From Litorimonas sp049647245 (lineage in GTDB: Bacteria; Pseudomonadota; Alphaproteobacteria; Caulobacterales; Maricaulaceae): a DNA stretch of 13,321 nucleotides. The stretch lies in assembly GCA_049647245.1 (NCBI GenBank), contig JBARXH010000187.1, positions 1 through 13,321 of the forward strand, in the 5' to 3' direction. The notes under the pieces were generated by a model. It was not told the DNA's origin, did not search any database, and saw nothing but the letters and a program-made list of their open reading frames with translations. Shown in pieces: positions 6,810 to 13,321 of the stretch. The position numbers and the translations under genes were made by a program. Every line of letters starts with the position of its first letter. Position 1 is the stretch's first letter.

Positions 6810-8615
6810 CCGTTCGCGTTTCTCTTCTAGCTCCAGCCATTCCAGCTCGGCCGCGTCGAGCTTTTCCGTGGCCTCTGAGAGGTCTTCGCTCGCCTGGGCA
6901 AAGCGGGCGGCGTCGCGGGAATACAGCTCCGGGTCTGCGAGCTCCGCGTTGAGTGCGGTGATGGTCGCACCCAGCGCGTCTATTTCCCCGGGCAGGGTCT
7001 CCAGCCGGTAGGTCTCCTTGTAGGAGAGCTTTTCCGTCCGGCCCTTGGCTTTCTTCGGTGCGGCGCTTTTCTTTCTAGTCTTGCTCTCTGTGCTTCCCCG
7101 CGCTTCCACGCCGGCTCCGCGTTGCCGGGCCATGTCCGAATAGCCGCCGGGGTAGAGCTGCCAGCGCCCGGGCCCTTCATAGGCCAGCGTGCGGGCCGCC
7201 AGCCGGTCGATGAAGTCCCGATCGTGACTGACCAGGATGACCGTTCCCGGATAGTCGGCGACCATTTCCTGCAGCAGGTCGAGCGTCTCCAGGTCGAGAT
7301 CGTTGGTCGGCTCGTCGAGGATGAGCAGGTTGCTCGGCAGGCGCAGGCCCTTTGCCAGCTGCACGCGCGCCCGCTCCCCGCCCGACAGGGCGCGCAGGGG
7401 CGTGGTCGCCTGTTCGGGCCGGAACAGGAAGTCCTTCATGTAGGCCATGACATGGCGCGGCTGGCCGTTGACGATCACGGTTTCGCTGCCGTCGCCCATG
7501 GCGTCTCGCAAGGACATGTCCGGGTCCAGCCCGGCGCGCGCCTGGTCGATCACCAGCGGCTCGAGGTTCTCCCCCAGTCGGATCGTGCCCGCCTGCGCGT
7601 CCAGCCCGCCCGTCATCAGCTTCAGAAGCGTCGTCTTGCCCGACCCGTTGGGTCCGATCAGCGCCAGGCGCTCGCCCCGCATGATGCGTAGGGACAGATC
7701 GTCCACGATGGTCCGCTCGCCCCCGGCTTCCAGCGGATAGGCAAAGTAGACGTCCTTCATCTCCACCACGCGCTTGGCGGACTTGTCGGCCTCGCTGACC
7801 GTGACGGACACATTGCCCTGCGGACCGGTGGCGGACTTCAACTGGCTCTTCAGCGTGCCCAGCTCCTTGAGGCGGCGGACATTGCGCTTGCGACGGCCGC
7901 TCACCCCGTGCGTGACCCAGTGTTCCTCGCGGTGGATCTTGCGGGCCAGCTTGTGGCGGTCCAGGGCTTCCTGCTCGATCATCTCGTCGCGCCAGTCCTC
8001 GAAATGGGCGAACCCCTTGTCGAGCTCGTGCGTGACGCCCCTGTCGAGCCAGACCACCCGGCGCGACAGGTTTTCCAGAAAGCGCCGGTCGTGGCTGATG
8101 AGCACGAGAGCGGAGCGCGAGCGCGCCAGCTCGCCTTCCAGCCATTCGATGGCGGGCAGGTCGAGATGGTTAGTCGGCTCGTCCAGCAGCAGAACGTCCG
8201 GTTCCGGGGCGAGCGCGCGCACCAGCGCAGCGCGCCGCATCTCCCCGCCCGAGAGGTTGGAGGGGTCCTCGCGGCCGCTCAGGCCCAGCGCATCGAGCAG
8301 GTAGGGGATTCGCGCCGCATCGTCCGCCCCGACCAGCCCGGCCTCCACATAGTCCCGGACCGAAGCGAAGGCGGACAGGTCCGGGCTCTGCTCCAGGTAG
8401 CGGGCATTGGCGCTGGGCTGGCGGATGATGTCGCCGCTGTCCGGCTCCACCAAACCGGCGGCGATCTTCATGAGGGTGGACTTGCCCGACCCGTTGCGAC
8501 CGACCAGGCAGACCCGGTCGCGACCGAAGACGGACAGGTCGGCATCGGTCAGCAACGGCGTGCCGCCAAACGTAAGGGCGGCGGACTGGATGGACAGGAG
8601 GGGCGGTTCGGCCAT
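6798..8615 (-). CDS. uup: ABC-F family ATPase, Uup-like
   Basis: This 605-residue cytosolic protein has two ABC ATPase domains and no membrane segment, the mark of ABC-F translation and ribosome-associated factors. Domain 1: Walker A GRNGSGKS at 39-46, signature LSGGE at 121-125, Walker B LLLDEPTNHLD at 142-152 and H-loop SHD at 174-176. A basic linker at about 205-285, with RRKRNVRRLKELGTL near its centre, corresponds to the segment that reaches the P-site tRNA. Domain 2: Walker A GPNGSGKT at 321-328, LSGGE at 410-414 and LDEPTNDLD near 433-441. After a lysine-rich stretch (about 512-533), a C-terminal coiled coil (about 540-605) is the domain typical of Uup, which binds DNA in E. coli and affects transposon excision. 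Antibiotic-resistance ABC-F proteins usually lack this tail, so a housekeeping role is favoured. The ATG at 8615 diverges from the channel gene across 64 bp. Confidence 0.93.
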   Translation of the reverse strand: MAEPPLLSIQSAALTFGGTPLLTDADLSVFGRDRVCLVGRNGSGKSTLMKIAAGLVEPDSGDIIRQPSANARYLEQSPDLSAFASVRDYVEAGLVGADDAARIPYLLDALGLSGREDPSNLSGGEMRRAALVRALAPEPDVLLLDEPTNHLDLPAIEWLEGELARSRSALVLISHDRRFLENLSRRVVWLDRGVTHELDKGFAHFEDWRDEMIEQEALDRHKLARKIHREEHWVTHGVSGRRKRNVRRLKELGTLKSQLKSATGPQGNVSVTVSEADKSAKRVVEMKDVYFAYPLEAGGERTIVDDLSLRIMRGERLALIGPNGSGKTTLLKLMTGGLDAQAGTIRLGENLEPLVIDQARAGLDPDMSLRDAMGDGSETVIVNGQPRHVMAYMKDFLFRPEQATTPLRALSGGERARVQLAKGLRLPSNLLILDEPTNDLDLETLDLLQEMVADYPGTVILVSHDRDFIDRLAARTLAYEGPGRWQLYPGGYSDMARQRGAGVEARGSTESKTRKKSAAPKKAKGRTEKLSYKETYRLETLPGEIDALGATITALNAELADPELYSRDAARFAQASEDLSEATEKLDAAELEWLELEEKRERLEG

Positions 8616-8646
8616 GCAGGCGCGCTTAAGGGCGGACCTGCGTCTT

Positions 8647-8652
8647 TACAAT
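8647..8652 (+). promoter_or_regulatory. Possible -10 box for the channel gene
   Basis: TACAAT matches the general -10 consensus at five of six positions and lies in the 64-bp gap between the divergent ABC-F and channel starts. Transcription would begin around 8659, giving a leader of about 20 bases. No good -35 is visible (the DNA 17 bp upstream reads GCTTAA), so this is tentative. Confidence 0.3.
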
Positions 8653-8679
8653 GCGCGCGAAAGGCCGAAAACAGCCGAC

Positions 8680-11600
8680 ATGATCCAATGCTTCAAGACA
8701 TGGGCGGTGCGCGGGCTTCTGCCCCTCCTGCTACTGCTCATCGCCGGGGCGCTTCCGGTCCCGGCCGAAGCACAGGACGCGGACGGCGCGCCGGACTTCA
8801 CGGCACAGTCGCTCAGCGCCGAACTCGCCGCCCTGCCGGGGGAGGGTGCGGATTCGGCCGCGTCCGAGGGAGGTCTGACGCCCGAACAGCGCGAACAGGT
8901 CCGCACGTCGCTCACCGTGGCGCTGGACCGGCTGGAGGAGGCCGCCCGGCAGGGCGAGATCGCCTCGCGCTTTTCCAGCGATGTGGAGACGGGCCGCGCC
9001 ACGATCGAACAACTGCGCGAGGATGTCCTGACCCTGCAGGAAGAGCTGCGCGGCCGCGCCCCGGCGGACGCGGATGCCACGCTGGTCGGCGAGGCGGCCA
9101 TGTTCGCCACGGAGCAGAGCCTGCTCGCCAAGGAGAGCGAGCTGCGCGCCCTGCAGGCCCAGCTGGATGGATTCCGGACACAGACAGCGGAGATTGGGGC
9201 ACGCCTGACCGCCGCCCCGCGCGAACTCAACGCCGCGCGCACGCAACTCGGCGAGGTGAGCACCAGTCTCACCTCCATCGGTTCGGGAGAGCTCGATCCC
9301 GTCACGGATGCCCGCCTCAAGGCGCTGCGCGCGCGGGAATATTTTCTGCGCCGGCAGATCGCGGCGCTGGAGGCCGAGATAGCGAGCCTGCCCGTGCGGC
9401 AGGAGATCGTCACGGCCCGGAGCAATCTGGCGGAGCTGCGCGCCAATGCGCTGACGCAGGAGATTCTCGCGCTGCAGGACCTGACCGGTCAGCGCAAGGT
9501 GGTGGAGGCGGCCGAACAGGCACGCCGGACGCGCGACTTCGTGAACGCCCTGGAAACCTCCCACCCGCTGGTGGCGGAAATGGCGGAAGAGAATCTGCGT
9601 CTGGCCAACGTGCTGACCCAGATGGCGCTGGACGAGTCCACCACGTCCCGTCGGCTCGCCGCGGTGCGCGGCGCCACGGCGGACGTGCAAAACGACCTGA
9701 CGGCAGCGACCGAACTGGTCAGTCTCGGTCAGCTGGACCGGGAGGCGGGCGAGACGCTGCGGCGTCTGGGCAACCAGCTGACCCCGGCGGTCAGCCTGCG
9801 CGGGGAACTGCGCCAGACGCAGCGCGCGCTCGCCCAGCTGACGCGCCAGCGCGTCGTGGCTCAGGAACAGTTGCGCGACCTGCCTATAGGCGCCGTGGAC
9901 GTAGACGCGCTGCTGGACGAAGCGCGCGACGCCGACCCGACCGTGCCGGACCTCACGCCGGAAGGCGAGGCAGTAGCGCGCACCCTGGCCGAACAGCGCC
10001 GGGCCTTCCTGCGCCAGATGGCGTCGAACGCCACGGGGCGCATCAATGCCGTGGCGGAACTGCAGACGGCGCAGAACGAGCTGATCGGCCGGGCGGACGA
10101 ATTGCGCACGGTGCTGGACGAGAACCTGCTCTGGGTGCCCAGCGTGCCGGCGATCGGCCTCGACTGGCCGGAAAAGGTGCTGCGCGGCGCCGTGGAGCTG
10201 TTTTCCCCGACCCACTTGCGGACGGCTGCAGCCGTTCTGGTGCAGGAGGCGCTGCGTTTCTGGCCGGTCGTGCTGGGATTCGTTGTCGCCATCGTGACCG
10301 CGTTCCGGATCCGCCCGTCCCTGCGACAGGACATCATGGACCGGGCCGAGCGGGTCGGACGGGTCAAGCAGGACACGTTCTGGAACACGCCGGCCGTTAT
10401 CGGCGAAGCCTTTCTTCTGTCTATGCCATGGCCGCTGGTCTTCGCCTTGCTGGCCTTCCTCTTCGGACAGTCCGATAATCCGGACCTGCTGGTCGCGGGA
10501 CTGTCGGACGGCTTCCTCTATCTGTCCGTCTTCTCCCTCATCGTCATGACCTGGCTGAACTGGGACATGAAGCGTGGCCTGTTCGGCGTGCACTTCCGGA
10601 TGCCCCAGCCGCTGCGCCAGGCCATCCGGGCCAATCTGAGCTGGTTCCTGCCCGTGGTGGGGACGACGTCCTTCCTGCTGGCGACCACGTCGGGGATGCG
10701 CGGCGACAACATATATGAGGGCTTTTCGCTGGCGGTCTTCATCGTCACCGCCCTGTCGCTGGCCAGCTTCGCCTTCCTCGTGCTCATGCGCTCCCGCCAC
10801 GACATGCCCTCGCCGGGCATGGAGATGCTGGACCGCTACCGCATGGTCTTCCTGCTGTTCGCGGCCGGCCTTCCGCTCTTCGCCGCCGTCATGGCCGGCG
10901 CGGGCTGGTATGCCAGTGCCGACGACATCCTGCTGCGCATGTTCGAGACGCTCTGGGTGCTGCTGTTCACCTACGTGCTCTACGGGGCGGTGCGCCGGGC
11001 CATCACCGTGTCCCAGCGCCAGATCAAGTACCGCCAGGCGGTCGATCGCCGCGAGGCCATGATCCGCACCCGCCAGGAGCAGGAGGAGGCGGAGGCCCGC
11101 GGCGAGGAAATGCCCGTCCCGCCGCCCGTCGACACGGATGCGATCGACGTCTCCGCCATGAGCCGCCAGTCCGAGCAGTTGCTCAAGACGCTGATCGCTC
11201 TGGGCCTGGCCGCCATGCTCTGGTTCACCTGGTCGGACCTTCTGCCCGCCCTGTCCATCTTCGACGGGCTGGAACTGGGCTCCATCGGAACGGGCGACAT
11301 CGACCCGGAAACGGGCGAGGAGGTGGTGCGGTCCATCACGGTCTGGACCCTGCTCCAGGCCGTGGTGATCGCGGCCATCACCGTGATCGCGGCGCGCAAT
11401 CTGCCGGGCTTCCTCGAAATCTTCGTTCTCAACCGGCTGGGCGTGGATGCGGGCGCACGCTACGCCGTGGTGACGATCCTGGGCTACATCATCGTGGCAA
11501 CGGGTTTTGTCATCGTCTTCCAGCGTGTCGGGCTGGAATGGGACCAGCTGCGCTGGATCGTGACCGGCCTGTCGGTCGGTATCGGTTTCGGTTTGCAGAA

Positions 11601-12210
11601 GATCATCGCCAACTTCGTCTCCGGCCTGATCATCCTGTTCGAACGGCCGATCCGCATCGGTGATTTCGTCACCATCGGCGACAAGTCCGGCACGGTGACG
11701 CGCATCAAGATCAGGGCCACGACACTGGGCGACCTGGACAACCGGGAAATCCTGATCCCCAACGAGAACCTGATCAGCCAGGAAGTCACCAACTGGACCC
11801 TGTCCAATTCCACCACGCGCGTCGTGGTCAATGTCGGCATCGCCTATGGCTCCGACACGGACCGCGCGCGTGAGGTCATGATGGATGTACTGCGCGACAA
11901 TACCAAGATCATCGAAACGCCCCCGCCGCAGGTCTTCTTCCTCGGCTTCGGGGACAGCTCGCTGGACTTCCAGCTGCGCTTCTTCCTGCGCAATTTCGAG
12001 GACCGCTTCCCCGTCAGCCACCAGATCCACACGGACGTCAACAAGGCGCTGGCGCGCGAAGGCTTCGAGATCCCGTTCCCGCAGCGCGACCTCAACTGGC
12101 GCGGGCAGGACGGCCCGCTCGTCTTCCGCGGTGCGGCGTCGGCGCCCCGCCAGTCCGACCTTGCCACGCAGATCGACGCACCCGCAAAGCCCGGGAAGGA
12201 CAAGGCGTAG
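8680..12210 (+). CDS. Large MscS-family mechanosensitive channel (MscK/MscM-like)
   Basis: This 1176-residue protein opens with a signal peptide (basic residues, then LLPLLLLLIAGALPVPAEA) likely cut after A31. A glutamine-, leucine- and arginine-rich periplasmic region to about residue 510 is largely coiled coil. I count eleven membrane helices between about 517 and 985, the last two being the MscS core. The pore helix VGIGFGLQKIIANFVSGL is followed by the FERPIRIGDFVTIGD hinge, a cytosolic beta domain with DNREILIPNENLIS, and the alpha/beta C terminus with PVSHQIHTDVNKAL. Size and layout match E. coli MscK and MscM, which open under membrane tension to release solutes during osmotic downshock. 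A charged cytosolic loop with EQEEAEARGEE lies near residues 802-812. The signal peptide fixes the ATG at 8680; an in-frame ATG at 8614 adds 22 residues ahead of it and overlaps the ABC-F start. The ribosome site is weak. Confidence 0.92.
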   Translation: MIQCFKTWAVRGLLPLLLLLIAGALPVPAEAQDADGAPDFTAQSLSAELAALPGEGADSAASEGGLTPEQREQVRTSLTVALDRLEEAARQGEIASRFSSDVETGRATIEQLREDVLTLQEELRGRAPADADATLVGEAAMFATEQSLLAKESELRALQAQLDGFRTQTAEIGARLTAAPRELNAARTQLGEVSTSLTSIGSGELDPVTDARLKALRAREYFLRRQIAALEAEIASLPVRQEIVTARSNLAELRANALTQEILALQDLTGQRKVVEAAEQARRTRDFVNALETSHPLVAEMAEENLRLANVLTQMALDESTTSRRLAAVRGATADVQNDLTAATELVSLGQLDREAGETLRRLGNQLTPAVSLRGELRQTQRALAQLTRQRVVAQEQLRDLPIGAVDVDALLDEARDADPTVPDLTPEGEAVARTLAEQRRAFLRQMASNATGRINAVAELQTAQNELIGRADELRTVLDENLLWVPSVPAIGLDWPEKVLRGAVELFSPTHLRTAAAVLVQEALRFWPVVLGFVVAIVTAFRIRPSLRQDIMDRAERVGRVKQDTFWNTPAVIGEAFLLSMPWPLVFALLAFLFGQSDNPDLLVAGLSDGFLYLSVFSLIVMTWLNWDMKRGLFGVHFRMPQPLRQAIRANLSWFLPVVGTTSFLLATTSGMRGDNIYEGFSLAVFIVTALSLASFAFLVLMRSRHDMPSPGMEMLDRYRMVFLLFAAGLPLFAAVMAGAGWYASADDILLRMFETLWVLLFTYVLYGAVRRAITVSQRQIKYRQAVDRREAMIRTRQEQEEAEARGEEMPVPPPVDTDAIDVSAMSRQSEQLLKTLIALGLAAMLWFTWSDLLPALSIFDGLELGSIGTGDIDPETGEEVVRSITVWTLLQAVVIAAITVIAARNLPGFLEIFVLNRLGVDAGARYAVVTILGYIIVATGFVIVFQRVGLEWDQLRWIVTGLSVGIGFGLQKIIANFVSGLIILFERPIRIGDFVTIGDKSGTVTRIKIRATTLGDLDNREILIPNENLISQEVTNWTLSNSTTRVVVNVGIAYGSDTDRAREVMMDVLRDNTKIIETPPPQVFFLGFGDSSLDFQLRFFLRNFEDRFPVSHQIHTDVNKALAREGFEIPFPQRDLNWRGQDGPLVFRGAASAPRQSDLATQIDAPAKPGKDKA

Positions 12211-12215
12211 CCCGC

Positions 12216-13321
12216 CTGCGCCTGTCCAACCGGCAGGCCCGGTGGCTCTGGCTGGACGCGCAACGCCTGTCGCGCGCGCCGGTGGGGGCGCCACCCCTGT
12301 CGGAGACGCTGGACGCGCTCGGCTATGTGCAACTCGACAGCATCCGCAACGTGGTGCGCGCCCACCACCACATATTGTGGAGCCGGGACCAGAGCTACCG
12401 TCCGCGCGACCTGCACCGCTTCGCCTATGAACAGCGCGGCGCGTTCGAGCATTTCTCCCACGATGCCTGCCTGCTGCCCATGTCGACTTGGCCCGTCTGG
12501 CAGAGGCGGCTGGAGCAGTTCCGCCGCACGCTGCCGGCCAACAAATGGTTCGAGCGCGTGCCGGACGCGGCGGGCCGAGAGGCGATCCTTGCCCGGATCC
12601 GGCAGGAAGGGCCGCTCTGTTCCGCCGACTTCGACCACGGCGGGCCGCGCTCCAAGGCCATGTGGGAGCGGCCGCCCACCAAGCTGGCGCTGGATTTCCT
12701 GTGGTGTTGCGGGGCGCTGTCCACGGCGCACCGGACGGATTTCCGCAAGTTCTACGACCTGTCGGAGCGGATCGTCCCCGCCGCGTTGCGCGAGACGGAG
12801 ATGCGCGACGCCGACCGGATCGACTGGCTGTGCCGCGGCGCGCTGGACAGGCTGGGCTTCGCCACGCCCGGAGAGATCAAGCGCTTCTGGGAGGCGTGCT
12901 CGACGCAGGACGTGCGCGGCTGGATCGCGGACCACGCGCACGGGCTGGTCGAGGTGGAGGTGGACGCGGCGGACGGGACCCGTCGCCATGCCTTCGCGCC
13001 CGCCGACATCGAGACGCGGCTGGCCGCTCTGGACAAGCCGACCTCACGCCTGCGCGTTCTCAACCCCTTCGACCCGGCCGTGCGGGACCGCAAGCGGCTG
13101 CTGATGCTATTCGGCTTCGACTATGTGAACGAGATCTTCGTGCCCCGGGCCAAGCGGCGCTGGGGCTATTATGTCTATCCGGTGCTGGATTGCGACCGCA
13201 TGGTCGCGCGCATCGACCTGTCCGGCGGCCCGAAGACGGGGCTCCGCCCGATCCGGCAGCAATGGGTGGAGGACGGCGTGCGGTGGAGCGCACGGAGGCA
13301 GGCGCGGCTGGAGGCCGAGGT
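12216..13321 (+). CDS. YcaQ/AlkX-like winged-helix DNA glycosylase, 3' end outside the window; start uncertain
   Basis: The frame is open from the end of the channel gene to the window edge (about 368 codons) and matches the HTH_42 family: E. coli YcaQ (AlkX) and Streptomyces AlkZ, which unhook interstrand DNA crosslinks and remove bulky alkylated bases. The VQLDSIRNVVRAHHHIL segment carries the catalytic Q-x-D pattern (codons 12330-12338) of the YcaQ branch; AlkZ has Q-x-Q. FEHFSHDACLLP, then NPFDPAVRDRKRL, FVPRAKRRWGYYVYPVL and a closing arginine-rich stretch also fit. The N-terminal homology LRLSNRQARWLWLDAQRL begins at about 12216, just after the channel stop, yet no ATG, GTG or TTG lies in frame between at least 12120 and the GTG at 12282. 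A GTG start would remove the first helix. GAAGGA (12195-12200) lies 6 bases before a GTA and 15 before CTG 12216. An assembly error or a non-canonical start are both possible. The gene is probably co-transcribed with the channel. Confidence 0.82.
   Translation, partial: MRLSNRQARWLWLDAQRLSRAPVGAPPLSETLDALGYVQLDSIRNVVRAHHHILWSRDQSYRPRDLHRFAYEQRGAFEHFSHDACLLPMSTWPVWQRRLEQFRRTLPANKWFERVPDAAGREAILARIRQEGPLCSADFDHGGPRSKAMWERPPTKLALDFLWCCGALSTAHRTDFRKFYDLSERIVPAALRETEMRDADRIDWLCRGALDRLGFATPGEIKRFWEACSTQDVRGWIADHAHGLVEVEVDAADGTRRHAFAPADIETRLAALDKPTSRLRVLNPFDPAVRDRKRLLMLFGFDYVNEIFVPRAKRRWGYYVYPVLDCDRMVARIDLSGGPKTGLRPIRQQWVEDGVRWSARRQARLEAE

Noticed and set aside
7908..10478. 856-codon plus-strand frame spanning the ABC-F and channel genes
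   Set aside because: It crosses two well-supported genes in wrong frames and its translation is a low-complexity arginine/glycine/alanine-rich sequence.
8731..12294. 1187-codon open frame on the minus strand, opposite the channel gene
   Set aside because: It mirrors the channel gene codon by codon. The plus-strand protein has a signal peptide, membrane helices and MscS motifs; the minus translation is rich in histidine, arginine and glutamine with no domain, as expected of antisense frames in GC-rich DNA.
11844..12989. 381-codon minus-strand frame over the channel end and the YcaQ-like gene
   Set aside because: The plus-strand frame shows a family-wide set of YcaQ motifs, while the minus translation shows none.

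Overview
This window is high-GC chromosomal DNA (about two-thirds G+C by eye) with tightly packed housekeeping and stress genes. It contains no tRNA, rRNA, CRISPR array, transposase or phage gene that I can recognise. Gene content suggests an alphaproteobacterium, perhaps near the Caulobacterales/Maricaulales. The clues are a putA without the DNA-binding domain, a class III-like PPK2, a Uup-type ABC-F protein, a very large MscS-family channel, a REP-like GC-rich palindrome pair, and one promoter resembling the Caulobacter housekeeping consensus. The taxon is an inference, not a certainty.

Layout: (1) 1-1549, minus strand: a tight three-gene run, read right to left, of a putidaredoxin-reductase-type FAD enzyme, a 72-residue unknown protein whose ATG abuts the reductase stop codon, and the first 28 codons of a DUF1905-type protein cut by the window edge. 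(2) 1550-1656: a 107-bp divergent control region with two operator-like repeats. (3) 1657-5058, plus strand: bifunctional proline dehydrogenase/P5C dehydrogenase (putA). (4) 5059-5248: a convergent gap filled by a long nested inverted repeat. (5) 5249-6076, minus strand: PPK2 polyphosphate kinase. (6) 6219-6809, plus strand: a six-helix membrane protein, probably DUF998, overlapping by 12 bp the end of (7) 6798-8615, minus strand: ABC-F ATPase (uup-like). (8) 8680-12210, plus strand: a giant MscK/MscM-like mechanosensitive channel with a signal peptide. (9) about 12216 to the window end, plus strand: a YcaQ/AlkX-like DNA glycosylase, truncated by the window edge and lacking an obvious canonical start codon at the place where homology begins.

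The genes do not form one pathway. putA oxidises proline to glutamate, PPK2 exchanges phosphate between polyphosphate and nucleotides, the channel relieves osmotic pressure, Uup acts at the ribosome, and the YcaQ-like protein repairs DNA crosslinks. Proline, polyphosphate and mechanosensitive channels all touch osmotic and energy stress, but the mixed strands and separate promoters argue for independent units. I found no convincing new multi-gene system. The points most worth a second look are the REP-like pair at 5079-5246, a perfect palindrome inside the putA coding sequence at 3219-3243, and the start-codon problem of the last gene.
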